Shown: piece by piece, positions 54,228 to 64,000 of the stretch
How the letters are laid out: each line of letters starts with the position of its first letter
Numbering within the stretch: position 1 is the first letter of the stretch
Source of the DNA: Triglochin maritima
Lineage: Eukaryota; Streptophyta; Magnoliopsida; Alismatales; Juncaginaceae
Length of the DNA stretch: 64,000 nt
Assembly: GCA_963682175.1 (NCBI GenBank)
Contig: OY821775.1
Coordinates: 36,206,053-36,270,052, forward strand
Direction of reading: 5' to 3'
The notes under the pieces: model-generated
What the model was told of the DNA's origin: nothing
Database searches by the model: none
The model's input: only the letters and a program-made list of their open reading frames with translations
Program-made: the position numbers and the translations under genes

Positions 54228-54990
54228 ATGCTTCTTTTGTCTTTGAAATGCTCTCTGTGTGTCTCATGGTCCGGTGAATAGACAAGGATATCATCCATGA
54301 ATACGATCACGAACTGATTCAAGAACAACTTAAAAGCCATGTTCATCAAATCTATGAATGTGGTAGGTGCGTTCATCAGTCCGAAAGACATCACAAAAAA
54401 CTCATAAAGTCCATATCTTGTGCGAAAAGCTATCTTTGGCATGCCCTCATCTATGATCCTCAACTGATGGTACCTAAATCTCAAGTCAATCTTCAAGAAG
54501 ACCTTCACAGTCTTCAACTGATCAAAGAGGTCATTAATCCTTGGTAATGGATAACTGTTGTTGACAGTCACCTTGTTTAACATTCGGTAGTCGATACAAA
54601 TCCTTATCGAGTCGTCCTTCTTCTTCACAAACAGGACGAGGGCTCCGCACGGTACACACTCGGCCGAATGAACCCATTGTCAAACAACTCCTGCAACTAA
54701 ACCTTCATCTTGGATAACTCTACATAGGCCATCCGATACGGTGCCTTAGACTAAGGAATCGTACCGAGAAGCAAGTCGATAGCAAACCCAATCTCTCGAT
54801 ACGGAGGCAATCCTGTCAGGTCCTCCGAAAACACATCGAAAAAATCCCAAATTATCTCCACATCCTCCAATATGGGTCCCTGACTCTCGGTCAACACTGG
54901 CGCTCACAAGAAATGGTGCACACCCCTGACTCAAGAGCTTCTGCGTCTTCAGTGGGAAAATGGTGATACGGCCTTCCCTGTTGCGCACGC
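54218..54990 (-). pseudogene. pol: Reverse transcriptase remnant
   Basis: Synthesises element cDNA. Minus strand from the protease side: a frameshifted linker (VSALKAQ-like TIFPLKTQKLLSQGC) with several stops, then an open segment 54628-54218. That segment reads [68 protein letters not shown] and the catalytic FMDDILVYS (54275-54301). The SGYHQ motif is changed to RFRYHQ. Homology stops after HETHREHF near 54235, so thumb, RNase H and integrase are absent. Confidence 0.87.
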
Positions 54991-55006
54991 CACGGACCAC
55001 CAACCA

Positions 55007-55384
55007 CTAACCCACTGCCTTTGGAATCAAGATCTTCCACTCTTGGCAATGAACTTGCACGTCATAATGGGACAACCAGTCCATTTTGAGTATCATGTCA
55101 AAGTCCACCATCGGCAACAACACCAGGTCGACTGGGAAGCTCTCGTCGCTCGACATAATCGGCACACTAGCTAGAAACTTCCCTAGAACATGCCTCTCAC
55201 CTATAAAGGTGTTGACCTCGACGCAGGAGGTCAGACTCAGGGGACTATGGTCCACTAAGATCGCAAATCTCTTAGAAAAAAAAGAATGTGTAGCACCGAC
55301 ATCAAATAAAATGCTAGCCACATGACTAGTAACAACGAGCGTACCTTCCACCACGTCAACTGACGCAACTGCAGAATCATCCAA
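55007..55384 (-). pseudogene. Retropepsin remnant of the chromovirus-like element
   Basis: A 125-residue open segment with SILFDVGATHSFFSKRFA, PVDLVLLPMVDFDMILKMDW and LSHYDVQVHCQE, the layout of the RVP_2 proteases of plant chromoviruses. The active-site triplet reads DVG rather than D(S/T)G. It belongs to the same decayed polyprotein as the flanking gag and reverse transcriptase. Confidence 0.82.
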
Positions 55385-55399
55385 ACGTGCAGGAAAAAC

Positions 55400-56460
55400 A
55401 CGTTTAGGATACTTTGACCACCCAGTGGTAGACTTCGTACCCCCGGTACTTGGTCTTTTTTGATAGTTGAAACAGGACCTCGCTGCTCCGTCACGGCCAA
55501 TGTTGTCACTGCCACCGACTACTTCCCTATGCCCAAGGCAGTCACGTGCCTTGTGACCCAGCTGACCACACTCAAGGCACCACTAGTCACCAGACCACAC
55601 TCTCATCCTGGGTGTGAACGATAACGTCCACAAATATCACTACCACTGCCCTCATCTGATCTCTGCTTCTTCTCAGAAAACCCATGAATCTGCTCACGGG
55701 TTGGTTGTTGTCACGACGACTACCACCTCCGCTCCTACTGAACCGATATGTACTACGTCCAAACCCCCTGCTCTCCTGGGTGCAACTTCGGTACTCAACA
55801 TCAAAGGTCATCACACTACGATGTGCGTCCTCCAGTGTCCAAGGCATACCGGCATGCACCGCTCGTCAAAGCAGTCGTCGAAGTCCCTTAGTGAACTTCA
55901 TCACCCTCTGCTCAGGCGTACTGTAGAATTCTGCACATTATCTCTCGAGGGAGCTGAACTTGTAGATATACTAATCCAAGCTCAGATCTCCCTGCTAAGC
56001 GCCAGAAACTCACGCCTCAGACGATCGCGAACGTGCGGTAGAAAATACTTCTTCCTGAAATCCCCTTGAAAGTCCTACCAACTAATCGCGGTCAAACCTC
56101 CAAAGACCACCGTCGCAGTCCTCCTCCACCAACTGATCGTTTGTCCTCTGAAAATGTATGTGGACAGTCCCACCTGATGCTCAGGCTGACAAGCAATCAT
56201 CTCGAAGATCTACTTGATTCTGAAAATCCAATCCTCTACTTCCTCCCGATGTGTTCCCCTGACAAAGATCGATGGCTGCCGACGCATAAAGAGATCAAGA
56301 ATCTCGCCCCATAAATGCCATTCTAGCTGGTCATACATCGCTCGTTGTTCCTCCCAATCTGGCACCTTGATTGGGAGGCATCTGCCCACAGAAACACTAA
56401 ATCTGAAAATACACAAAACTACAAGACTACGCCCAAAGCTCCCATCTTGGGTTGTACACA
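55400..56460 (-). pseudogene. Chromovirus-like gag remnant with zinc knuckle
   Basis: Minus-strand frames read WHLWGEILDLFMRRQPSIFV, then REEVEDWIFRIK and IACQPEHQVGLSTYIF (capsid start). Further on come a stop- and frameshift-rich middle, VHAGMPWTLEDAHRSVMTFD, and a CX2CX4HX4C knuckle CLECGQLGHKARDC at 55538-55579. The order matches retrotransposon gag of plant chromoviruses. Several frame changes make it non-functional. Confidence 0.8.
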
Positions 56461-56473
56461 AATGGATTGACCT

Positions 56474-56486
56474 GAGCTCTATACCA
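56474..56486 (-). other. Primer-binding site, initiator tRNA-Met type
   Basis: Minus strand TGGTATAGAGCTC resembles TGGTATCAGAGC with one base lost, three bases from the LTR end. Confidence 0.7.
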
Positions 56487-56489
56487 AGT

Positions 56490-57448
56490 TGTAACGACCC
56501 TAATCCACACTCAGGACACAACAGTCAATAACAAACTATAACATTCAAAAAAATGGAACATTAACGATGACAAATTTGAGTCGAGGCCTTAATTAAAATA
56601 GACATAATATCAAGTCAGAGTACAATGCGGAAGAGAAATACAACTTGGTAACACCCTAACATCTAGTCATACATGCCTCACACACCATCCCCACTACTCG
56701 ACCACACACCTGAGTCCGTGAGCAATGCTCCAATGGCCACTCATAACAACGTGGATGAATGAACGGTTCGACAAACCTCTCACACAACCATAAGCCAAAG
56801 GTAAACACAATTTACTCAAAACTTACGGGTCACACGACCCCAACAAATCATAACATAAGCTCCATTAAACCTTACATTATCCAACTAATGAATTTACCAT
56901 AAATATCTGAAAAGTATAGGGAGAAAGAGCAATTTTCCCTAAATAAAATTATTTCATACAATTCAGCAAAGTCCCGGGGTTTTTCTTGCAAATGTCCTAA
57001 TTATTAATCATTTAATTAAATACAATTAAATCCAGGGTTTTCCAAGCAATTAATCCAGTTATTCATAATTTAACCAAATCACAGGATTTATTCTGCAATT
57101 CTCCCAATTAATTATTAATTCATCAATACACTAAGGTTTATTCCGAAATTAACCAATTATTAGTTAACTAACCAAATACCTATAACCTCCATCCATAAAA
57201 TACCAAATATTCAACTGATTTAATTAACTAAAACAATAAACTACAAGGGCCTCATGCAAATAACACAAACCCAACAAAACTCCATCCAAACCTTAGCCGG
57301 TGCCAGCCCTGCCAGAGTCGTCGGTGCCCTGGCGACCCACAATGGGGTGGCCTGCCAGGCCCATGCCCATCCAGTTGCCGCAACCACCGCCACCAGCACG
57401 GTTGCGAGTTCCTTCGCGCGTGCACGAGCCGCTGCCAGGGCTGCCCGG
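56490..57448 (-). repeat. 5' LTR of the chromovirus-like element
   Basis: Starts TGTAACGACCC on the plus strand next to the primer site. AT-rich to about 57240, then a GC-rich stretch (57290-57446). It is probably incomplete because an Athila-like LTR begins at 57449. Confidence 0.72.
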
Positions 57449-57803
57449 TGATGCCTTGCATACATTGCATCATATGTCTTTCATTTAGATTACTTTTATA
57501 TCAATAGATGCTACTAAGGTATGTGTTTAGTCTTATTTACAGAATACAGGGACCTGAATGCAAATTACCCACATTCTGAGCATAAACGCGTGCAAAAGAC
57601 TCATTTCTATCATAAAGACCAAGTTCAAGCTTATCGGGTTTTAAATGGAAATGTATCCAAGCATAAAAGCATTCAAGACCTAATCACAAAAACAACAAGG
57701 ACTTGAGCACAAAAGTAGCCGGGGACTTAATTGCAAAAAGTCAAGGACCTAATTGCAAATCACGAGTAGCTTTTATTATTATGGAGAAAATCTAAAGTCT
57801 CCG
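57449..57803 (+). repeat. Athila-like LTR 5' fragment
   Basis: TGATGCCTTGCATACATTGC and the next about 350 bases match the start of the LTRs of the 26706-36112 element (read on their strand), including the AAGGACTTGAGCACAAAAGTAG stretch. It is truncated near 57803. Confidence 0.72.
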
Positions 57804-58197
57804 ACCTCTAGTGACTCCCACAACCAATCACACACCTTGTGTGAACTTTTAATTGAACTTGGCATACTTTTTTATGATTGTTGGAGTTTCCAAACATCGT
57901 TGATGACCTTGATGCACCTCCGGCAACACCGAGTCAAAGGCACCTGAGTTCCTTCTTCAAATTTCTCCTTCTCTGTCAACCTCCGCCATTGGGACACCTT
58001 GAGAGGGAGAGATATATAAGAGTGGAGAGAGTGAGGAGTGAGAGTGAAAGGAAGAAGAGTGTTTGCACCCTTTTAAACCCAACACCATCTCATCCACCAA
58101 TCAGACATCAACACCTCACTTCAACTTTTCTCCAAAACAACAAATCCATTAGCCACCACTTAAACATAATTAGCTCCACCTAATTAGGGCTAGGTCC
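57804..58197. other. Anonymous sequence
   Basis: No gene seen. A GA-rich stretch lies at 58000-58060. Possibly a fragment of an unrelated LTR. Confidence 0.3.
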
Positions 58198-59453
58198 TAA
58201 CACTAGGTTCCTTGTAGAATTGACACACCAAATTTCACATCTTTTCGACTTCGATAGATCACCCACACCTGGGTCGGAAAATCACTCAATCTAAACCTTA
58301 ACTTGTCTGTGCAGAACAGTCGACCGAAACGAGTTTTCTATTCTACTATATATAACAGTCAACCCATTCTCTTAAGTGATTTTACCAAGTTCTACCAGTC
58401 AACCTAACTTGACCTTTCGGTCGACCGATTGACCCGTATTATCCGGATGACCATTGTACTTGTTGTATTCTACAACAGTCGTATTCGTATATTTTTCACA
58501 TACCCTTAAATTGTATTTGTCCACCGATCAAACAATGTCATGATGGTGGTCAACTGGATGTAGACAATTGTGTGCCCACAAGTACCTGTTATTTTCGGTC
58601 GAATGAACTTTCTTGTTGTGTTCGATCGATAATCTTATACCTGGAAAAAACCCTCGGAACGGTCGACCCTCCCCCAAATTTAGTTGGATTGTTCACTTAT
58701 GTTGTATCCATTTGGTTCAACCATAGTTTAAGTGGGTTTGAACATTTCCTTACTTTCACAAAAACGGTCGACCGTTGATCCCGTGTTGGTCGACCGATTT
58801 AGGACAAATTTGTTGAACTTAGTTTTTTGTTTTGTGTATCTTGCACAAATCTCAACCAAATCTTCCCCAACAGATATAACACTTTAGGATCTTATAAATA
58901 GAGGTTTACACATCTTATTTACAAAACTCTCCTACTCCAAAATTCACATATACATTAGAGAGAATCCTTCCATCTCGAGAATCTCATTCTACACACTCAA
59001 GAGCTAAAACTTCCACACCTTCATCCAAATCCTAATCAAAGTCAATGTGTGCTCAAAGTTAGAGTGTCAATACTCTTGTCCAGCTTCTTTCAAAGTTAGA
59101 GGTTTTGGTGAAAGCCCGAACCATTGTAAAGGTTTCGGTGAAAGCCCGAAGCATCCCTCTCGGGCTGTCAGATTAGGAACCGAGCTTGGCGAGAATTGTT
59201 CGTGAGCTTGGTTTGTAATGGATTGATATCGGCCCGAATGAGATCGGATAATGAAGACATAGGTGGAGCTCGTGGGATCTAGTGAAGATTGCAATAGAGG
59301 AAATAGGATTTGGGTGGGGTGTCGAACCTCTATAAATCGTTGCGTCTCTTGTGGTTTGCTTTTTCCCTACTATTTTAATTATCATTTCCGCTACGTTTTA
59401 AGTAGAGATTTGGCAAAATTGATTAGATTAATTTGTCCATATACAATCCTACA
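58198..59453 (+). repeat. 5' LTR, 5'-truncated
   Basis: Lacks about the first 265 bases present in the 3' copy (61633 onward). U3 contains CGGTCGACCG-type sites (58317, 58418, 58767, 58788). TATAAATAG lies at 58893-58901. Ends ATCCTACA at 59453. Confidence 0.78.
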
Positions 59454-59455
59454 AT

Positions 59456-59467
59456 TGGTATCAGAAT
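59456..59467 (+). other. Primer-binding site, initiator tRNA-Met type
   Basis: TGGTATCAGAAT, 10 of 12 matches to TGGTATCAGAGC. Confidence 0.8.
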
Positions 59468-59505
59468 ATAGGTGCTAAATTTCATCTACTTAACTGTAGT
59501 TCAAC

Positions 59506-60912
59506 ATGACATCCACATCTAATCATGTAGAGGGCTTGTGCACTATTAGACCTCCTTTGTTTAATGGTTCTATTTATGATTATTGGAAGAATAGAATAAA
59601 AATATTCTTAATATCTAGTTACCTTAAGTATTGGATCTTTCTACCAAACTCCTACACACCTCCTAAGGAAGAAGAATTAGCCTACTTAACTAGGGCTAAA
59701 TTGAAAGAGTTAGAAATGAATTCTAGCATCATGAACATCCTTTATTGTGGCTTAAATGAGAGTGAATACAATAGGATTAGAGGTTGTGAGAGTACATATG
59801 AGATTTTGCATAGATTACAAATGCATCGTGAAGGAGATAGTAATACCAAAGAAACTAGAATTAGTCTCCTCATGCAGAAATAGGAAATTTTCACTATGAA
59901 ACCTGGTGAAAACATAAGCGAGATAAACATTTGCTTCACCGATATTTCTAACTTTGTTTGTGTTGTTGGAAGAAAAATTAATGAAGGAGAAATGTCTTGA
60001 AAGTTCCTCCGGTCACTCGACGATGAATGGGAAGACAATGTCGTTGCAATTGATGAAGCGCATGACCTTTCCCAACTAAAGATGGAGGACTTGATTGGCA
60101 ACCTTATGGCGTATGAACTTAAAATAAGTCATTGAAAGGAGAAAGAAGCCTCCAAGAAGAACCCATCCTTGGCATTGCACGCAAAATCCAATAAACCAAG
60201 GAGGAAAGAGGAGAATGAGGACATTGAAGTCTTTTCCAAAGACTTCTTCAAATTCCTCAAGAAACAAAAGTGAGAGAAGAAAGAAAGAAGAGGAAGAAGA
60301 AGTGAGAAGATGGATGGAGAAAAGGAGAAGAAAAACGAGAGAAGGGAGAGAACGAGAGAAAAGGAGAAGAGCAAGAGAAAAGAAAATGAGGAAGAAGCTC
60401 ACAAAGCAACATGGGATGATTCTTCATCATCTTCATCATCCTCCATGCAAAGTATAAGAGAAATTGCCCACATGTGCTTCATGGCTATAGAAGATGAACA
60501 AATTGAGGTAGCTTCTATATCTTGTTCCACTAGATCCTATTCTAGTCAAAGCTCTAGCTCTAATAATGATTCATATACATTTAATGAGCTTCAAAATGCA
60601 TTTCATGAGTTAGTTGCACAATATGAGATCATTTGTGATAAGAACAAAAATGCTAAAAAGAAGATAAATGATCTCCAATGCCAAATTGAAACTATTATGA
60701 TTGAGAAGAATGAGGTGTTTGCTACACATGAAACAAATGTATTAGCACTTGCTAGTCTAAAAGCAACACCTATTGATGTTGAACAACTAGATCTTAAGGC
60801 ATATAATGCACAAGTAAGAAAAGATCTTGAAAAGTTCACTAATGGAATTAAAATGCTTGACACGCTCCTAGGTAGTCAGACAATTCTTAGACAAACAGGG
60901 TTTAGGTTATAA
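59506..60912 (+). pseudogene. gag: Ty1/copia gag with four nonsense codons
   Basis: A single 469-codon frame without frameshifts but with stops at 59881, 59998, 60133 and 60271. It starts MTSTSNHVEGLCTIRPPLFN, with the YDYWKNRIKIF and MNILYCGLNESEYNRIRGCE segments of copia gag, then SLDDEWEDNVVAI and LSQLKMEDLIGNLMAYE. Where relatives carry a zinc knuckle there is a Lys/Arg/Glu-rich low-complexity stretch (about 60190-60400). It is followed by TWDDSSSS, EIAHMCFMAIEDEQIEVAS, a coiled-coil-like segment (ELQNAFHELVAQYEIICDKN) and a stop at 60912. The lack of frameshifts with several stops suggests recent decay. Confidence 0.85.
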
Positions 60913-61632
60913 TGTCTCACGTTAAAAACCATGTAGTTCATACTACCTTGAATGGAAAACATTTCTTTGTTAAACATAATTCCTCAAGTGTATAGGCTCC
61001 AAAGACGAAGATGATTTGGATGCCAAAGACTAACATTCAAGGACCAAAAGTTGTTTGGGTACCTAAATCTACACTTGTAGGTACTTAGAAGATGGGAGAT
61101 CGGTAGTGACTGGACAAAGCTTGGAAAGTTGAATATAAAGCTGGCTGCACTATCGAAAGGAGATTGAAACCACAAATGGGGACTACTAAGTTGGGTAACA
61201 CCTTTTAATCCTCCTAGGCATATAGAATTCGTTCCAATATGATGTTTGAGTGCTTAAATGTCATATCATTTATCTCATATATTAATTAAGGGATAGCTTA
61301 ATGTATATCATCAAAAGGGGAGAAAAATTGAAATAATGATATTGAGCCTAATTCGTTCACCTATTCATATTGACAGGGGAGCTTATTGAATATCATTATT
61401 TTCAAGAGGGAGTAATGAATTGCAAAATTAAGGGGGAACAATTAATTACATTAGAAATTTGATGATCACATTATTTAAAATTTGATTAATGTCAAAGGGG
61501 GAGAAGAAACCTTGAAATTGAAATAATTGAACAAAAACAATGCACATTCATAGGGGGCATTATATATGCATAGTTTACATATATAATTTTTAAGTATTAA
61601 AATTAGGTTTCCATCATAAAAAATGGGGAGAT
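60913..61632 (+). other. Non-coding 3' region with G-rich tracts
   Basis: Several AAGGGG(G)AGAA-type purine runs (61313, 61425, 61495) lead up to the polypurine tract AAAAAATGGGGAGAT (61618-61632). Pol would normally lie here and is deleted. Some residual frame before 61200 (PKTNIQGPKVVWVPK) resembles copia gag-pol linker. Confidence 0.6.
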
Positions 61633-62129
61633 TGTTCGTTTTTTTGCTTTAATCTATGTTTTGATGATTTAACTAACCTAATCTTAATCACACTCAAATA
61701 AAGTGTAGAACACATTATGCACCTAATATATGTATTGTCTCGTGTAACATCCACAGGTTATCAAGACTCATGGAAGAGTGGAATGAAGTCAAGACATGTA
61801 ATCAAGCTAATTAAAGACATGTAATTTTGCCTTTATTTGAGTCTTAGGAATCTAGGTAATTTGAGCATACAAGAGGTGTAACCTATTCACATACACACTA
61901 GGTCTTTTGTAGAAGTCACACACCAAATTTCACATCTTTTCGACTTCAATAGATCACCCAAACCTAGGTCGGAAATTTACTTGATCTAAACCTTAACATA
62001 ACTTTGCAGAACGGTCGACCGAAATGAGTTTTCCGTTCAACTGTTTATAACAGTCAACCCATTCTCATAAGTGATTTTACCTAGTTCTACCATTCAACCT
62101 AACTTGACCTTTCGGTCGATCGATTGACC
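61633..62129 (+). repeat. 3' LTR, interrupted by the next element
   Basis: Starts TGTTCGTTTTTTTGC after the polypurine tract and matches the truncated 5' LTR from 61896 on. A CGGTCGACCG site lies at 62012 with a half-site 22 bp later. Broken at 62129 by the LTR at 62130. Confidence 0.8.
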
Positions 62130-62507
62130 TGTTGGCTTTTTGGCCTTAATCCTTGTTTTGATGATTTAATCAACCTAATCTTAATCATAAGTAATGTAGA
62201 GTAGCACACATATTGCATTGCATATATATTGCATGTGCTAACCTCTACAGGTGATCAAGACTCATGGAAGGAAGGAAATCAAGTCAAGATTTGTAATAAA
62301 GCTATATGAAGATTTGTAATATTGATTTTATTTTGAGTCTTAGGAACATGTGTAAATTGAGCATACAAGAGCTAAAAACTTATCACATTCACATTAGGTT
62401 CCCTGTAGGAGTCACACACAAAATCTCATATCATTTGGACTCCATTAGATCACCCAAATCTTAGTCGGAAATCACTTTAAACCTAAACCCAGTATTCCTG
62501 TGTGAAC

Positions 62508-62990
62508 CGGTCGACTGAACCAGTTCTCAGTTCGACCGGTTTATAACAGACTCTCCACAGTGATTTTTCCAAACTCTACCGATCGACCGGTTCTATCATT
62601 TCGGTCGACCGATCCTGATTTTTTATATGGTCGTATTCTTTGTCGTATTCCTATAACGGTCGTATTCGTATAAAACAAACTTAACCCCAAAATACATTCG
62701 GTAACCAGTCGAACGACGACCTTGTTTCGGTCAACCGGTTAAACACTTATTCTGTCCCTGCTAACGGTCGACACACTCATCGTTCGACCAATCCAACTTT
62801 ATCTAAATCGAATCCCCTTAACGGTTGACCGCCCCATATTTTGGTTCGACCGTTCACTTAAGTAAAGTTGAGTTCTAGCCCGTTTGTCCGACCGATTATT
62901 TATTTTGTTCGACCGTTCTCTTTGAAATCAAGTTAACGGTAGACCGGTTTATTAGTTTTGGCCGACCGGTTCTGGACAGATTTGCAGGCC
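62508..62990. promoter_or_regulatory. CGGTCGACCG-type palindrome array in copia U3
   Basis: Pairs CCGGTCGACT/GTTCGACCGG (62508/62530) and CGATCGACCG/CGGTCGACCG (62580/62602) are each 22 bp apart. More diverged copies run to about 62970, ending about 75 bp before the TATA box. Confidence 0.6.
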
Positions 62991-63063
62991 GATTTTCTGC
63001 TTTGTGTATCTTACACAAAACCCAACCAAATCTATCCCCAACGGCTAGAATACCTTAGGAGCT

Positions 63064-63072
63064 TATAAATAG
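63064..63072 (+). promoter_or_regulatory. TATA box of copia LTR
   Basis: TATAAATAG in the context GAGCTTATAAATAGAGG shared with the LTRs at 58198 and 48896. Confidence 0.65.
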
Positions 63073-63628
63073 AGGATCAAGACATGTTGTTAACACAACT
63101 CTCCAACTCCAATTGTCCCAATACATTTAGAGAAACCTCAATCCTCAAAGCTCCTATTTCTACACTCCATAAGCCAAAACTACACACACTTGTTCAATCA
63201 CTCATCCTACTCAAAGTGTGCTCAATTAGAGAGTGAATCTCACTCAGTTACAAAGTTTGTCAAAAGAGTATAGACTTTGGTGAGAGCCCGAAGTGATCCT
63301 TCTCGGATTGTGAGAAGATGATTTCAAGCTCGGTGAGGGTTGTTCGCGAGTTTGACGGTTGTAAGGCGTTGTCTCCCGGCCTGGAACGAGGAGCGGATAG
63401 TGAAGTTGTAGGCGGAGCTCGTGGAGTCGAGCGGAGCTTGCAAGAGAGGACTAGGACCCGGGTGGGGTGCCGAACATCTATAAAATCCCCCGTGTCATTG
63501 TGGTTTGTGTTTCTTTTCCTTTACTAGCTTGTTTGCTTAAATTCCGCTGCACTTATCTTTGATAGTTAAACAAGTGGGTATTTAGGATTAATTGTGATTA
63601 GCATAACCGACCAATACGATCCTACATT

Positions 63629-63640
63629 TGGTATCAGAGC
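63629..63640 (+). other. Primer-binding site, initiator tRNA-Met type
   Basis: TGGTATCAGAGC, a perfect match to the usual copia primer site, two bases after the LTR. Confidence 0.92.
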
Positions 63641-63679
63641 CTTGTTAGCTAAATTTCATTACTTTACCGTAATTTTAGC

Positions 63680-64000
63680 ATGGCTTCAACATCTAATTAC
63701 ATAGAGGGTTTATGCACCACAAGGCCTCTTTTGCTTAATGGGTCAAACTATGATTATTGGAAAAATAGGATGAAAATCTTTTTAATATCAAATGACCTTA
63801 AGTATTGGAAATTCATTCAAAATCCATACGTACCCCCAAATGAAGATGAGTTAGATTCTCTATCTAGGGCTCAAATGAAAGAAATTGAAATGAATTCAAA
63901 AATCATGAACATTCTTTATTGTGGCCTTAATGAGGGAGAATACAATAGAATTAGGGGTTGTGAAAGTGCAAATAAAATATGGCATAGGTTACAAATGCAT
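63680..64000 (+). CDS. gag: Ty1/copia gag, N-terminal part, open at window edge
   Basis: 107 codons from the first ATG after the primer site, without a stop. It reads MASTSNYIEGLCTTRPLLLN, GSNYDYWKNRMKIFLISNDL, LKYWKFIQNPY, then MNILYCGLNEGEYNRIRGCE and WHRLQMH at the edge. This is the N-terminal half of a copia-type gag (UBN2-like), expected to form the particle shell. The frame is intact where the copies at 50103 and 59506 are broken, consistent with this being the youngest copia copy here. Confidence 0.88.
   Translation, partial: MASTSNYIEGLCTTRPLLLNGSNYDYWKNRMKIFLISNDLKYWKFIQNPYVPPNEDELDSLSRAQMKEIEMNSKIMNILYCGLNEGEYNRIRGCESANKIWHRLQMH

Larger units (their letters stand above)
54228..57448 (-). 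mobile_element. Chromovirus-like Ty3/gypsy element, 5' part, decayed
   Basis: Minus strand: LTR 56490-57448 (possibly incomplete), primer site 56474-56486, gag, protease, and reverse transcriptase broken off near 54228. The zinc knuckle, FDVGATHSF and FMDDILVYS motifs are visible. It is cut on the right by an LTR fragment starting at 57449. RNase H, integrase and chromodomain are missing. Confidence 0.82.
58198..62129 (+). mobile_element. Non-autonomous Ty1/copia element (gag only)
   Basis: 5'-truncated 5' LTR (58198-59453), primer site (59456-59467), gag frame (59506-60912), about 700 bp of non-coding sequence, purine tract, and 3' LTR from 61633, interrupted at 62130 by another copia element. 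The LTR copies agree closely over 58198-58440 and 61896-62129. Protease, integrase and reverse transcriptase are missing. Confidence 0.82.
62130..63626 (+). repeat. 5' LTR of the younger copia element
   Basis: 1497 bp, from TGTTGGCTTTTTGGCC to GATCCTACA. U3 carries palindromic sites (62508/62530, 62580/62602 and further degenerate ones to about 62990). TATAAATAG lies at 63064-63072. Confidence 0.9.
62130..64000 (+). mobile_element. Ty1/copia element, 5' part, nested in the previous one
   Basis: LTR 62130-63626, primer site 63629-63640 and an open gag from 63680 to the window edge. It interrupts the 3' LTR of the gag-only element. The right end and target duplication are beyond the window. 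Confidence 0.9.

Noticed and set aside
57241..57465. Ala/Arg-rich ORFs on both strands in a GC-rich stretch
   Set aside because: The stretch belongs to the LTR next to a decayed chromovirus. Open frames on both strands reflect base composition.
60076..60402. Ser/Phe/Leu-rich minus-strand ORFs near 60100-60400
   Set aside because: They are the complement of the GAGAAGAAA low-complexity part of the copia gag. Composition alone keeps them open.

Overview
This window is a repeat-packed plant nuclear segment, most likely from a flowering plant with a large genome. I find no convincing host gene, tRNA, rRNA or CRISPR array. Nearly everything recognisable is LTR retrotransposon sequence. Athila-like Ty3/gypsy elements are identified by primer sites matching the 3' end of tRNA-Asp and by 5-bp target duplications. 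Ty1/copia elements have a TGGTATCAGAGC-type primer site. Chromovirus-like Ty3/gypsy LTRs begin or end with TGTAACG or GTTACA.

Layout, left to right. 1-3703: 5' end of an Athila-like element on the minus strand (LTR, primer site, leader, an open gag running off the left edge). 3936-11349: a complete non-autonomous Athila-related element flanked by TAGTG, whose only ORF (6595-8082) is a gag derivative with a zinc knuckle but no capsid region. 11350-13438: anonymous sequence ending in a degenerate TTTAAAGGACA array with a 600-bp higher-order period. 14055-18806: a 3'-truncated sister element carrying a copia RNase H fragment. 19206-44314: one sister element (TSD GATTA) swollen to 25 kb by a nest of insertions. 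Inside it is a chromovirus-type solo LTR (22181-41984, TSD GATGG). Inside that is another sister element (23448-40403, TSD CATAT). Inside that is a minus-strand Athila-like element with gag and protease remnants (26706-36112, TSD TAAGA). Inside that is a solo LTR (30020-32067, TSD TTAGG). A further rearranged copia LTR derivative (38257-39116, TSD GGAGC) sits in the 3' LTR of the 23448 element. 44320-54227: a mosaic of CACTA-like termini, a chromovirus-type LTR, inverted LTR pieces, a copia LTR facing a copia gag remnant, and anonymous DNA. 54228-57448: a decayed chromovirus gag-pol with LTR on the minus strand. 58198-62129: a copia element with gag but no pol. 62130-64000: a younger copia element inserted into the previous one, its gag open at the right edge.

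How the parts relate. The capsid-less ORF elements share LTR layout, tRNA-Asp primer site, a conserved leader block and purine tracts with gag-bearing Athila-like elements, so they look like non-autonomous partners mobilised in trans. That is inference. The most striking shared signal is in the U3 regions. Several unrelated LTR families carry GC-rich palindromes arranged in pairs about two DNA turns apart: an 18-bp palindrome at a 21-bp period in the Athila-related family, and CGGTCGACCG at about 19-24 bp in the copia and chromovirus-type LTRs. Boundaries flagged with TSDs were read directly from the sequence. Family names rest on motif recognition, not on a database search.
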